A stretch of DNA of 64,000 bases, taken from NCBI GenBank assembly GCA_964471915.1, contig CAYYID010000020.1, positions 17,234 through 81,233 of the forward strand, written 5' to 3'. A program made the translations under genes and the position numbers. Each line of letters starts with the position of its first letter. Within the stretch, counting starts at the first letter, position 1. Source of the stretch: JAIEPW01 sp964471915. Lineage in GTDB: Bacteria; Acidobacteriota; Terriglobia; Bryobacterales; Bryobacteraceae. Below are positions 40,443-51,467 of this stretch, one piece after another. The notes under the pieces are model-generated. The model was given only the letters and a program-made list of their open reading frames with translations, was not told where the DNA came from and made no database searches.

Positions 40443-42770
40443 ATGCGAGTCATCCAGAAAGTCGCCGTGCTGGGCGCGGGCACCATGGGGAGCCGCATTG
40501 CGGCCCACTTCGCCAACGCCGGAATTCCCGCTCTCCTGCTCGACATCGTGATCCCCAACCAGCCGGACCGCAACGCGGCGGCAAAGAAGGGGCTCGAATC
40601 GGCCATCAAGCAGCGCCCGGTCGGGTTCTTCACCGAGGACGCCATCCGGCTGGTCGAGACCGGCAACTTCGACGACGACCTCGGCAAGGTCGCCGGCTGC
40701 GACTGGATCATCGAAGCCGTCACTGAGAACCTCGAAATCAAGAGGGTCCTCTGGCGCAAAGTCGAGACGCTCCGCAAGCCGGACGCAATCGTTTCCACCA
40801 ACACCAGCGGCATCCCGCTGCGGCAGATCTCGGAAGGCTTCTCCAAGGAGTTCCGCGCGCACTTCCTGGGTACGCACTTCTTCAATCCGCCGCGCTACCT
40901 GCACCTGCTCGAAGTGATCCCGGACGCCGACACGGACGCGGCGGTCCTCGAGTTTGTGAAGGACTTCGGCGACCGGCGCCTGGGCAAGGGCATCGTGGTC
41001 TGCAAGGACACGCCGAACTTCATCGCGAACCGCATCGGGAGCTTCTTCGGCGCGACCGTAGGCAAAATCACCAGCGAGGGCGGCTACACGGTAGAGGAAG
41101 TAGACGCGATCACCGGGTCCCTGATCGGGCTGCCCAATTCCGCGAGCTTCCGGCTGCTCGACATCGTCGGCATCGACGTCTGGGACTACGTCAATTCGAA
41201 CCTCTACAAGGCCGTGCCGGACGATCCGTGGCGGGAGCGTTTCGTGACGCCCGAGATCCAGCGCCAACTGGTCGGCAAGGGCTGGCTGGGCGAGAAGTCG
41301 GGCCAGGGCTTCTACAAGCGGGTGGGTCCGGCGAAGGAGATCCACGCGCTCGACCTGAAGACGCTGGAGTACCGGCCGGCGCAGAAGGTGAAGTTCGAGT
41401 CCGCCGAGGCGGCGAAGGGCATCGGAGATCTCGGCAAGCGGATGCGCAAGCTGGTGGAGGGGACGGACCGCGTCGGCGACTTCCTGTGGAAGCTGTATAG
41501 CGACCTGTTCCAATACTCGGCGGAGCGGATCCCGGAGATCTCGGACACGATCTACGAGATCGACCGGGCGATGCGCTGGGGTTACGCGCACAGCTACGGG
41601 CCGTTCGAGATGTGGGACGCGATCGGCTTCGAGTACGTGCGGGAGCGGATGAAGGCCGAGGGCCGGAAGCTGCCGGCGGCGATCGAGAAGATGGCCGCGA
41701 GCGGCGCGCAGTCGCTGTACCGGCATGCGGATCGCGCCGGGCAGCCCGGGCGCGAGTACTTCGACTTCGCGAGCAACAGCTACCGGCTGATGGACCCGGC
41801 GCCGCAGTTCACGGTGCTGGCGGACGTGAAGCGCGCGCGGGGCGTGGTGCAGACGAATGCCGGGGGCTCGCTGGTGGATCTGGGCGACGGCGTCCTGTGC
41901 GTCGAGTTCCACTCGAAGATGAACTCGATCGGCGGGGACACGATCGCCATCCTGCACGCGGGGCTCGCCGAGACGGAGAAGAACTACGAGGCGCTGGTGG
42001 TCGCTAATCAGGGCGCGAACTTCTCGGTGGGCGCGAACCTGCTGATGGTGCTGCTGGCCGCGCAGAACGGCGAATGGGACGAGCTGAACCAGTCGATCCA
42101 CCAGTTGCAGCAGGCCATGATGGACATGAAGTACGCGCGCAAGCCGGTGGTGACCGCGCCGTTCGCGCAGACGCTGGGCGGCGGCGCCGAGATCGCGATG
42201 CACGGCGTGCGGGCGCAGGCGTCGGCCGAGTTGTACATGGGCCTGGTGGAGGTGGGGGTCGGTGTGATCCCGGCGGGCGGCGGCTGCAAGGAGCTGATCG
42301 CGCGCCTGAAGGATCCCCGGCGCGTGTTCGAGCTGGTGGGGCAGGCGAAGGTCTCCGGCTCGGCCGAGGAGGCGCGAAAGTTTGGACTCCTGACGCGGTT
42401 CGACCGCATCACGATGAACCAGGAGCGGCTGATCGCGGACGCGAAGGAACTGGCGCTGTCGCTCGTGAAGGACTACACGCCCGGTGTACCGCGCACGGAT
42501 ATCGACGTGCAGGGCGAGCCGGGGCTGGCGGCGCTGCAGGTGGGCCTGTACATGATGCGGCAGGGCGGCTACATCACGGAGCACGACGCCGTAGTCGGCG
42601 GCAAGCTCGCGCACGTGTTGTGCGGCGGGAAGTTGAGCGGTCCCGCGAAGGTCAGCGAGCAGTATCTGCTGGACCTGGAGCGGGAAGCTTTCCTGAGCCT
42701 GTGCGGCAACGCGAAGACGCAGGAGCGCATGGCGGGCATGTTGCAGACGGGCAAGCCGGTGAGGAACTAG
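40443..42770 (+). CDS. fadN: 3-hydroxyacyl-CoA dehydrogenase / enoyl-CoA hydratase (FadN type)
   Basis: This 775-residue bifunctional beta-oxidation enzyme carries the dehydrogenase first: NAD motif VLGAGTMGSRIAAHFANAG (about 9-27), GTHFFNPPRYLHLLEVIP with the catalytic His and the second helical half. The enoyl-CoA hydratase domain is at the C-terminus (about 480-680) with FSVGANLL and PFAQTLGGGAEIAMHG. This order, the size and the following fadA and fadE match the Bacillus fadN-fadA-fadE operon rather than E. coli FadB. It works in the cytoplasm with the thiolase encoded 9 nt downstream. Confidence 0.93.
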   Translation: MRVIQKVAVLGAGTMGSRIAAHFANAGIPALLLDIVIPNQPDRNAAAKKGLESAIKQRPVGFFTEDAIRLVETGNFDDDLGKVAGCDWIIEAVTENLEIKRVLWRKVETLRKPDAIVSTNTSGIPLRQISEGFSKEFRAHFLGTHFFNPPRYLHLLEVIPDADTDAAVLEFVKDFGDRRLGKGIVVCKDTPNFIANRIGSFFGATVGKITSEGGYTVEEVDAITGSLIGLPNSASFRLLDIVGIDVWDYVNSNLYKAVPDDPWRERFVTPEIQRQLVGKGWLGEKSGQGFYKRVGPAKEIHALDLKTLEYRPAQKVKFESAEAAKGIGDLGKRMRKLVEGTDRVGDFLWKLYSDLFQYSAERIPEISDTIYEIDRAMRWGYAHSYGPFEMWDAIGFEYVRERMKAEGRKLPAAIEKMAASGAQSLYRHADRAGQPGREYFDFASNSYRLMDPAPQFTVLADVKRARGVVQTNAGGSLVDLGDGVLCVEFHSKMNSIGGDTIAILHAGLAETEKNYEALVVANQGANFSVGANLLMVLLAAQNGEWDELNQSIHQLQQAMMDMKYARKPVVTAPFAQTLGGGAEIAMHGVRAQASAELYMGLVEVGVGVIPAGGGCKELIARLKDPRRVFELVGQAKVSGSAEEARKFGLLTRFDRITMNQERLIADAKELALSLVKDYTPGVPRTDIDVQGEPGLAALQVGLYMMRQGGYITEHDAVVGGKLAHVLCGGKLSGPAKVSEQYLLDLEREAFLSLCGNAKTQERMAGMLQTGKPVRN

Positions 42771-42779
42771 GAGCAGACG

Positions 42780-43958
42780 ATGCAGGAAGCAGTGATTATC
42801 GATTGTTTGCGCACGGCGGTGGGCAAGAGCGGCCGCGGGACGCTGCGCAACTACCGGCCAGATGACATGGCGGCCATGGTGATTCAGGCCCTGATGAAGA
42901 AGTATCCGCAGGTGGACGCGAGCCAGATCGACGACGTGATCCTGGGGTGCGCGACGCCGGAGGCCGAAAGCGGGATGAACGTGGCGCGCATCGCGGCGTT
43001 GCGAGCAGGGCTGCCGGACTCGGTGCCCGGCGTCACCATCAACCGCTTCTGCTCCTCGGGGCTGCAGTCGATCGCGATGGCGGCGGAGAAGATCCGGGCC
43101 GGGTTTGCCGACGTCGTGATCGCCGGCGGCACCGAATCCATGAGTCTGCTGCCGATGTCGGGACACAAGTTCGCCCCGAACCCGTGGATGGCGGAGCACT
43201 ACCCGCAGATCTTCACGTCGATGGGCCTCACGGCCGAGGCCGTGCGCTCCAAGTACAACGTCAGCCGCGCGGATTCCGACGAATTCTCCTACCAGAGCCA
43301 CCAGAAGGCGCTGGCGGCGCAGGCGGCGGGCAAGTTCGACGAAGAAATCGTGCCGCTCGAGGTGGAGTCCACCGAGTACAAGAACGGCAAGGCGGTGACG
43401 GTGAAGACGGTCTTCGCCAAGGACGAAGGTCCCCGGGCGGATACGTCGCGGGAGGCGCTCGCGAAACTCAAGCCGGTGTTCCACGTCAAAGGCGAAGTGA
43501 CGGCGGGCAACTCGTCGCAGACCTCGGACGGCGCGGCGGCGGCGATCGTGATGAGCGCGAAGAAGGCCCAGGAACTGGGCCTCAAGCCGCAACTGCGGTT
43601 TGCGAGCTTCGCCGTGGGGGGAGTGCCGCCCGAGATCATGGGCATCGGTCCGGTGGTAGCGATTCCGAAGGCGCTGCAACGGGCCGGCGTGAACCTCGGC
43701 GACATCGGTGTCGTGGAGCTGAACGAGGCGTTCGCCTGCCAGGCTCTGGCCGTGGCGCGCGAGGCGGGTCTCAATCTCGAGACGCTGAATGTCAATGGCG
43801 GCGCCGTCGCGCTGGGACATCCGCTGGGCTGCACCGGCGCGAAGCTGACGGCGACCATCCTCCGCGAAATGAAGCGCCGTAACGCCAAGTACGGCATGGT
43901 GACCATGTGCATCGGCGGCGGGCAGGGCGCCGCGGGAATTTTCGAGAATCTCAACTAG
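42780..43958 (+). CDS. fadA: Acetyl-CoA acyltransferase (3-ketoacyl-CoA thiolase)
   Basis: This 392-residue thiolase performs the last step of beta-oxidation. The catalytic triad is visible: Cys91 in NRFCSSGLQSI, His in GGAVALGHPLGCTGA near 345-350, and Cys in MCIGGGQGAA near 378. The length is standard. It forms part of the fadN-fadA-fadE operon, with 9 nt from fadN and 10 nt to fadE. Confidence 0.95.
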   Translation: MQEAVIIDCLRTAVGKSGRGTLRNYRPDDMAAMVIQALMKKYPQVDASQIDDVILGCATPEAESGMNVARIAALRAGLPDSVPGVTINRFCSSGLQSIAMAAEKIRAGFADVVIAGGTESMSLLPMSGHKFAPNPWMAEHYPQIFTSMGLTAEAVRSKYNVSRADSDEFSYQSHQKALAAQAAGKFDEEIVPLEVESTEYKNGKAVTVKTVFAKDEGPRADTSREALAKLKPVFHVKGEVTAGNSSQTSDGAAAAIVMSAKKAQELGLKPQLRFASFAVGGVPPEIMGIGPVVAIPKALQRAGVNLGDIGVVELNEAFACQALAVAREAGLNLETLNVNGGAVALGHPLGCTGAKLTATILREMKRRNAKYGMVTMCIGGGQGAAGIFENLN

Positions 43959-43968
43959 AGGTAGAGCA

Positions 43969-45741
<1,773 letters not shown>

Positions 45742-45747
45742 GAAACA

Positions 45748-45776
45748 GCGCGCGGCCCCGGTGCGGGGCCGCGCGC
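45748..45776. terminator. Strong GC hairpin after the fad operon
   Basis: A perfect 13-bp stem (GCGCGCGGCCCCG and its complement) with a 3-nt loop lies between two convergent genes. It has no T-run, but the stem is very stable. Confidence 0.6.
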
Positions 45777-45780
45777 ACCC

Positions 45781-46305
45781 TTACTTCTTCCGCTTCATCA
45801 TCGAGACGCGCGGCGTGCCGGGCTTTCCGCCCGCCCAGCCGATGGCCGTCGCTTCATAAGCGTCCGGACCCTTCGCGCGGATCGACCCCTCGTGCGCGTG
45901 CGCGTCCACCTGCGGGTCGAAGTTCGTGCCGCCGTTGAACGCCCACTTGATCTCGCCCGGACGTCCGGTCTTCTCGAACTTCATTTTCGGCGCGTTCTTC
46001 AGCGAGCAATAGTGCGTCATCAGGAGCTGGTCGCCGTCCAGGTGGTACACGGAGATCATCTCGTGCGGCTGGCCGGGGCCGTAGGTCTGGATCACGGTGC
46101 TGCCGGCGGCGGTGACGCGGAAGCTGACGGCGGATCCGTCGTGGTCCTTCTCGTTGCCCAGCTTCTGCCAGTCCCCGGCGAGCGACTTCAGGTACTCGAA
46201 CGCCGATCTGGCGTCGAAGACGGTGGCGGCGGGGTCCGCGGACTTGCCGGCGTCGTTGGCGAGCAGCGCGCCCGCGAGTCCGAGAGCGGCCAAGAGAGCT
46301 TTCAT
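45781..46305 (-). CDS. Secreted hypothetical protein
   Basis: This 174-residue protein has a signal peptide (LLAALGLAGALLA). The body (FEYLKSLAGDWQKLG, STVIQTYGPGQPHEMISVYHLDGDQLLMTHYCSLKNAPKMKF, then WAFNGGTNFDP) looks like a lipocalin-like beta-barrel of the kind found in unassigned exported proteins. No catalytic residues are evident. A single promoter presumably lies in the 112-nt gap to the SYLF gene. Confidence 0.68.
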   Translation of the reverse strand: MKALLAALGLAGALLANDAGKSADPAATVFDARSAFEYLKSLAGDWQKLGNEKDHDGSAVSFRVTAAGSTVIQTYGPGQPHEMISVYHLDGDQLLMTHYCSLKNAPKMKFEKTGRPGEIKWAFNGGTNFDPQVDAHAHEGSIRAKGPDAYEATAIGWAGGKPGTPRVSMMKRKK

Positions 46306-46417
46306 GGCGATGATCCTTCCCAGTTCGAGGTGGTGCAGATAACCTATCAGGGCGCGGCGTGCGTGTCAAAGCCCGGCTCATGGAAACGCGAACCGTCCGC
46401 ATGGCATCATGGACATC

Positions 46418-47086
46418 ATGAAGCCGGTCCTTTTGGCTCTCGCCTGTACTACGTTCCTGCTGGCCGCCACGGAGTCGGATAAACGGCTCCAGGCGGCGGC
46501 CGATACCCTCAACGAAATCATGGCTGCGTCCGACAAACAGATTCCGCAGGACCTGCTCGACATGGCGCAGTGCGCCGTGGTGGTCCCCGGCCTCAAGAAA
46601 GGTGCGTTCATCTTCGGCGCCAAGTACGGCCGCGGCTTCCTCAACTGCCGGAACGCCAATGGCGTCGGCTGGAGCGCGCCCGCGCCGGTCCGGGTGGAGG
46701 GCGGCAGTTTCGGCTTCCAGATCGGCGGCGCCGAAGTGGACGTCATCATGCTCATCATGAACCGCACCGGCGCGGACAAGCTGCTGTCGAGCAAGTTCAC
46801 GCTGGGCGGCGAGGGGACCGTCGCCGCGGGGCCGGTGGGCCGCTCCTCCACCGCGCAAACCGACGCCGCGATGCGCGCCGAGATCCTCACCTGGTCGCGG
46901 TCGCGCGGCGTTTTCGCCGGCATCGCGCTCACTGGCGCGACGCTCCGCCCGGACGACGAGTCGATCCGCGAACTCTACGGTTCCAAGGACATCGCGAACC
47001 GGGATATCGTGACCGGCAAGCAGAAGACGCCCGCCGCCGCGAAGCCGCTGCTCGACGCGCTGACCAAATACTCAGGACGCAAGTGA
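46418..47086 (+). CDS. SYLF-domain lipid-binding protein (YSC84-like)
   Basis: This 222-residue exported protein has a signal peptide (KPVLLALACTTFLLA), then the SYLF domain: DLLDMAQCAVVVPGLKKGAFIFGAKYGRGFLNCRN, GFQIGGAEVDVIMLIMN and SRSRGVFAGIALTGATL. Proteins of this family bind phosphoinositide-like or other lipids; the bacterial role is not known. ATG 46418 is chosen because the signal peptide begins there. The stop overlaps the GTG start of the methyltransferase (GTGA). Confidence 0.9.
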   Translation: MKPVLLALACTTFLLAATESDKRLQAAADTLNEIMAASDKQIPQDLLDMAQCAVVVPGLKKGAFIFGAKYGRGFLNCRNANGVGWSAPAPVRVEGGSFGFQIGGAEVDVIMLIMNRTGADKLLSSKFTLGGEGTVAAGPVGRSSTAQTDAAMRAEILTWSRSRGVFAGIALTGATLRPDDESIRELYGSKDIANRDIVTGKQKTPAAAKPLLDALTKYSGRK

Positions 47087-48387
47087 GCGAAGTCCACGAG
47101 CAGATGCGCGCGGACTGGAACGCGCGCGCCCGCGAGGACGCCGGATACTACGTCGCTTTCGGCGCGCGCAACCAGGACCCCGAGGAGTTCTTCGCCACCG
47201 CCGCCGAAGTGGTGAAGGGCCTCGAATGGGAGATGCGGCGCCTGGCGCCCGCGGCCGATCCCCGCACGCGGCGCGCGCTCGAAATCGGCTGCGGCCCCGG
47301 ACGCCTGCTCCGCCCCCTGAGCCGCCACTTCGGTGAGATCCACGGCGTCGACGTGGCGGACGAAATGGTGGCCCGGGCGCGGGCGAACCTCGCCGCCGTG
47401 CCGCACGCCCATGCGCACACGGGATCCGGATCGAGCCTCGCGATGTTCGCCAGCGAGAGCTTCGACTTCGTGTACTCCTACGCGGTCTTCCAGCACATCC
47501 CGAGCCGCGAGGTGGTGCTCGATTACCTGCGCGAGGCGCACCGGGTGATGAAACCAGGCGCCGTGCTCCGCGCGCAGTTCAATGGCTTGCCGCAGACGGA
47601 GGGCTACAACACCTGGAGCGGCGTGCGTTTCACCGCGGGCGAGTTGCTCGAGTTCGCCCGGCAGCACGATTTTCAGGTGCTCACCATGGAGGGCCGCGAG
47701 ACGCAGTACATGTGGTCCACGTGGATCAAGCGCCCCGCCAGGTGGTCCTCAGCGCTCGGCGAGCGGGACTTCGCCGCGCGGATCCGGGCCGTGACGAACG
47801 CCGACAACTCAGAGCCGGTGGCTCCTAGCCGCGGCCGGCACGCGGCCATCTCGGCCTTGGTGGGGGGGCTGCCGGATGACGTGACGCTGCACGCCCTTGA
47901 AGCCCGCATCGGTGGCGCGAATGGCGTGATCACCTACATCGGACCGGCGGACTCGATCGGTCTGCGACAGGTGAACGTGCTCCTGCCGGCGCTTGAAACC
48001 ACCGGCCTTCTGCCGGTGGAGTTGTTTTGGCTGGGGCGCCCGGTCTCCAACGCCGCCACCGTGCGAGTGATCCCTCCCGGACCTTCCGTGCCACTCGTGC
48101 TCTGCATCACCGACGGCGTGAACCTCGTGGCGAAGACGCGCATCGAGACGCGTTGCATCAAAGCGGTCATCGAAGAACTGGACCGCCCGGACGAATTCGC
48201 GGCCTCCGTCGGCGGATTGCCAGTCGAGGATGTCGAGTTCTTCTGCACGGATCCGAGGACCCGGCGGTTCGAAGTCAACATGAAGCTGCCGGAAACGCTG
48301 GCGCCAGGACGTCACGCGATCGAAATGCGGATCGGCCGGCGGCGCCTGGCTCCGGTGCCGATCGAGGTCGCCTCGCATTCAGCCTAG
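47083..48387 (+). CDS. SAM-dependent methyltransferase with C-terminal beta-rich domains
   Basis: This 434-residue protein has a class I methyltransferase domain (about 30-205) with the SAM-binding motif ALEIGCGPGRLLRPL and FDFVYSYAVFQHIPSREVVLDYLREAHRVMKPGA. The C-terminal 200 residues are beta-rich: one part (QVNVLLPALETTGLLPVELFWLGRPVSNAATVRV) resembles the Solibacter Ig-like repeat, and the next aligns with the C-terminal domain of the 51468-52796 methyltransferase. Start GTG 47083 overlaps the SYLF stop, so the genes are coupled. The substrate may be a glycan or lipid (inference). Confidence 0.85.
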   Translation: MSEVHEQMRADWNARAREDAGYYVAFGARNQDPEEFFATAAEVVKGLEWEMRRLAPAADPRTRRALEIGCGPGRLLRPLSRHFGEIHGVDVADEMVARARANLAAVPHAHAHTGSGSSLAMFASESFDFVYSYAVFQHIPSREVVLDYLREAHRVMKPGAVLRAQFNGLPQTEGYNTWSGVRFTAGELLEFARQHDFQVLTMEGRETQYMWSTWIKRPARWSSALGERDFAARIRAVTNADNSEPVAPSRGRHAAISALVGGLPDDVTLHALEARIGGANGVITYIGPADSIGLRQVNVLLPALETTGLLPVELFWLGRPVSNAATVRVIPPGPSVPLVLCITDGVNLVAKTRIETRCIKAVIEELDRPDEFAASVGGLPVEDVEFFCTDPRTRRFEVNMKLPETLAPGRHAIEMRIGRRRLAPVPIEVASHSA

Positions 48388-48432
48388 CCCTGGCTGTCTA
48401 CTATGGGCCGGGGGGTCGATCATTCTGCAGAA

Positions 48433-48468
48433 CCGCGCGTGCGGGCCTGATCGGCCCACGCCGCGCGG
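48433..48468. terminator. Imperfect GC hairpin between convergent genes
   Basis: CCGCGCG and CGCGCGG close a stem with an inner GGGCC/GGCCC pairing and a TGATC loop. It is probably a terminator for the methyltransferase and the SLH gene. The rest of the 152-nt gap holds no visible gene. Confidence 0.45.
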
Positions 48469-48539
48469 ATCCTTGGCGCGCCGCTCGACCATCGGAGCAC
48501 GATCTGCACGGCGCGTTCATGTAGTTCGGCCACCTAGAT

Positions 48540-50375
48540 TCATGGGGCCCCGAGGATGCTGCGCATGATCAAGGCAGACATCTCCCGGCGTGTGACCGGG
48601 TTGTCAGGACAGTACGTGGTGGCCGAGCAACCGGTCCAGAAGCCCATCTCCTTCATCTTCTGTATGAACTTGAAGCCCCAATCGTTCGAGGGAACATCGG
48701 TGAAGTACGGAGTCAGCGCATACTCCAGTCGCGAGATGTTGTTGGCGCTGCGCCAGGACGAGACCATGAGAACGGCTACCTCACGATGGGTGATCGTTGA
48801 ATCCGGACAGAACCGCGGGGGCGCGGGTGGTTCATGGCACCCAGTAACTGAGCCTAGTTCCTTGAGTCGCTGAATGAAGCGAAACAGACTATGGCTAGGG
48901 GGAACGTCGGAGAAATAAGGAATGGGGTTCGGCTGCCAGGTCCCCGTCGTTCCAAGAGCGATGTCCATCGCTGCCACAATGAACACCGCCATCTGACCCC
49001 GCGTGAGCGTCGAGTCGGGACAGTAGAGCGGTGGATTCACCCAGCAGCCGGCCGTCAGTCCGTGGCTCTGCATCAGCGAAACGTAGTCGAAGAAGGGCGA
49101 ACTGGGCAAGACGTCCGTGAAGGGTTGAACACCCGGCGAGCCATCCTGCATCACCTTGAAGGACGACTCAGCGGCAGCGACCTTGGCCAGCCGCGCGCCA
49201 CCGGTGTTAGGGGGAGCTGAGACATTGAACGAGCCGTTACCAGCCCCGCTGGATGGTTGAACGGTAAGCCAGCTCGGCGAGTCGGATGTAACGGTCCAAC
49301 TGCAGCCGTCCGCCTGAACGAAAACGGGTGCGGAACCACCTCCAGAGGTGAGGCGCCTGTTAGACGGGTTAAGGCTGTAGGGGGCGCACGTTTCTCGGTG
49401 CACGGAAACGCTATTTGCGGTGAGCGCGACGTTCGATGCCGTAATGCAGCCGGCCCCGCAATCCCGCCAAGTGGTGCCCACGGACACGTACCCGGATGCC
49501 GCGACTAGATCCTGTATCGGATACCAGTCGACGTACACGCCGTCTTTGTCGAGATTCGGGTCAATCTTATTGCTGAATTCGACTATTCCCGTCGTAACGT
49601 CTTTGACGTAGACCCAGAACTTGTGGCGCTCATCATGATCGAGGAACACCCACGCGGCCAGTTCGAATTCGTGATCGGTCTGGAGGTTTCCAAAATCTGT
49701 CGATCGTAGTCTCGTTAGCGGTGGCACCGATCCCGGAACAGTCGAATTCTCGTAGACCGGCATCCCTCCCGTGTTGGTCGTGCGGCAGTAGGGGACCTCG
49801 CTGCAATTCGCGTTTGCGTGCCAGTAGAAGCTGATCTGCCCAGGTTTCGAGAAGTTTCTGTGGAAGCCATATTCTGATTGTGCTGCGTAGCAGTCCGACT
49901 GATGAAAGAAAACAGCCTCGTACAAGAAAGGCCTTGCTAGGTTGGGCGCTACCGTGGCGGAGCCTGCCATTCGCCCTTTGAAGAGGATGCCATTCACCTT
50001 CGTCAGCCGCGGACTTCGCATCCCTACAGCGGGGTCTCGATACTTGTACTGCCCCGTCGTATCCGCACCGTTATCATCATGCCACCAAGGCGGATCACCG
50101 CTTCCGTTCGGGTTCCCAAACGGAAGCGTGCAGCCGTCGCCGCCCTGGTCAATGTGGGTATTCCCGCCTTGGGCTCCAAACTGATACAGAAACGGCGAAC
50201 GATCAGCCAGTTTTTGGTTCTTTGCAACCTGAGAACCAGCGAAAAACTTGTACCATTCGCCCGTGAACTGCCCCGGTGTGTTTGTGTTCATGATCTCAAC
50301 CCAGGTCTGGGCCGGAGCTTCCTGCCCAAATCCGAGCAACATAGTCGTTGCGACCAACGTTCCTTGTAAGCGCAT
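48540..50375 (-). CDS. Secreted BACON/S-layer-homology protein
   Basis: This 611-residue exported protein has a signal peptide (LQGTLVATTMLLGFGQEAPAQ). A long N-terminal beta domain of unknown type is rich in Trp, Tyr and Cys. A BACON domain follows (about 330-415, CSWTVTSDSPSWLTVQPSSGAGNGSFNV). Three S-layer-homology repeats occupy about 425-610 (FTDVLPSSPFFDYVSLMQSHGLTAGC, YCPDSTLTRGQMAVFI and equivalents). SLH domains anchor proteins to the cell envelope. Base and codon use looks lower in GC than that of neighbours. The ATG at 50375 is used; GTG 50384 is three codons earlier. Confidence 0.85.
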   Translation of the reverse strand: MRLQGTLVATTMLLGFGQEAPAQTWVEIMNTNTPGQFTGEWYKFFAGSQVAKNQKLADRSPFLYQFGAQGGNTHIDQGGDGCTLPFGNPNGSGDPPWWHDDNGADTTGQYKYRDPAVGMRSPRLTKVNGILFKGRMAGSATVAPNLARPFLYEAVFFHQSDCYAAQSEYGFHRNFSKPGQISFYWHANANCSEVPYCRTTNTGGMPVYENSTVPGSVPPLTRLRSTDFGNLQTDHEFELAAWVFLDHDERHKFWVYVKDVTTGIVEFSNKIDPNLDKDGVYVDWYPIQDLVAASGYVSVGTTWRDCGAGCITASNVALTANSVSVHRETCAPYSLNPSNRRLTSGGGSAPVFVQADGCSWTVTSDSPSWLTVQPSSGAGNGSFNVSAPPNTGGARLAKVAAAESSFKVMQDGSPGVQPFTDVLPSSPFFDYVSLMQSHGLTAGCWVNPPLYCPDSTLTRGQMAVFIVAAMDIALGTTGTWQPNPIPYFSDVPPSHSLFRFIQRLKELGSVTGCHEPPAPPRFCPDSTITHREVAVLMVSSWRSANNISRLEYALTPYFTDVPSNDWGFKFIQKMKEMGFWTGCSATTYCPDNPVTRREMSALIMRSILGAP

Positions 50376-50677
50376 CGCGGTCACCCACTTTCTTGAGGAC
50401 TGCCGTTTGAATGGCTCGCGCCGTCAAAGTCAATGCAAGTCTCAGCGACGACGTCGGTCGCACTCCGGATGTTGGCTATTGTTTCCGAGCGGAAACGCCT
50501 CAGCTCTCACCCGTCATTGCCGAAGCCGAACCGTATGTATCTGAGAACCCTAGAGAAAACGGCGCGCCGCGAGAGCCGAAACAAGCCGCAAATCGAATCT
50601 GGGCTTGACAGCAATTAGCCTGCGCTGGTACCTTTGGGCCGTTAGTTCTACATCGCCAGAATGAGGCAAGGACAACC
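50376..50677. other. 302-nt divergent intergenic region
   Basis: The region separates the SLH gene (minus) from the XRE regulator (plus). It contains a possible promoter for the regulator: TTGACA at 50605-50610 with a weak TACCTT 18 nt further (50629-50634). Small frames here carry no recognisable product. It appears lower in GC than the window average. Confidence 0.4.
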
Positions 50678-51445
50678 GTGGAGCCCGGTTCGGTGTTACG
50701 GGATTTCCGGATGCGGCGGGGCCTGTCGGTGAGGCAGGTGGCCACCCTCTCGGCGAGTCTGAGTGAGGAGCGTGGCGATAGTCGATACCGGCTCTCTCAT
50801 TCTTGGATTTGCCGTCTTGAGCGCAGATCGATCGTTCCGACTACGTTCGCCGCCACGGCGCTGGCTGTGATCTACGAGGTCTCTCGCGACGAGCTTCTAG
50901 ATCTTTACAGCCCAGCGCCTAGCGCCAGGCCTGCAGTGGCGCCATCCGCGCAAGCGTTCCTGCCAGGTGGCCGGTCCCCGTTGTCCGGATCGATTCGTTC
51001 GTCTTTCGATCTCTCGCATAACTGCATCGTCTCCAAGTTGGAGAGCCTCTTTGACGCTGTCCCCCGGGAGCTAGCTGGCAATTGGCGCGTGGAGTTTCCA
51101 GCACCCTACGCCTTTATTGGGGACCAAGTGGCTCTTCCACCGACGCTTAGCCGCGGGTCCGTGGTGTGCCTTGAGCCGCTTTCACGGCCGAGCCTCTCGA
51201 ATCCCAAAGTCGAGGTAGCAGTCGATCAGCCCATTTTTCTTGTGATGTTGCGTGATGGTCTGTTCTGTTCGTGGTGCGAATTTCGGAGCGATGCGATTAC
51301 CTTGCTACCGAACCCGGCGTCCGGTCTCCGGGCCAAGACGGTATCTCGCAGCGAGGTTGACTTGATTGGCCGGCTGACCAAGTTGGCCTTCCGAATCCGC
51401 ACCCACTCACGCTTTCATCGGCCAAGTCTGCCGGTTTCAAGATAG
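50678..51445 (+). CDS. XRE-family transcriptional regulator
   Basis: This 255-residue protein starts with an HTH_3 domain: LRDFRMRRGLSVRQVATLSASLSEERGDSRYRLSHSWICRLERRSIVPTTFAATALAVIY. The HTH has an insertion of about 12 residues between recognition helices compared with standard XRE domains. The rest (about 80-255) does not match any family I recognise. Translation begins at GTG 50678. It is adjacent to and divergent from the SLH gene, so it may control it. Confidence 0.78.
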   Translation: MEPGSVLRDFRMRRGLSVRQVATLSASLSEERGDSRYRLSHSWICRLERRSIVPTTFAATALAVIYEVSRDELLDLYSPAPSARPAVAPSAQAFLPGGRSPLSGSIRSSFDLSHNCIVSKLESLFDAVPRELAGNWRVEFPAPYAFIGDQVALPPTLSRGSVVCLEPLSRPSLSNPKVEVAVDQPIFLVMLRDGLFCSWCEFRSDAITLLPNPASGLRAKTVSRSEVDLIGRLTKLAFRIRTHSRFHRPSLPVSR

Positions 51446-51467
51446 CCAGTGACCCAGGGAGGAGCCC

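Noticed and set aside
48027..48524. Plus-strand frame crossing the methyltransferase end
   Set aside because: It overlaps the C-terminal domain of the methyltransferase in another frame and has no recognisable product.
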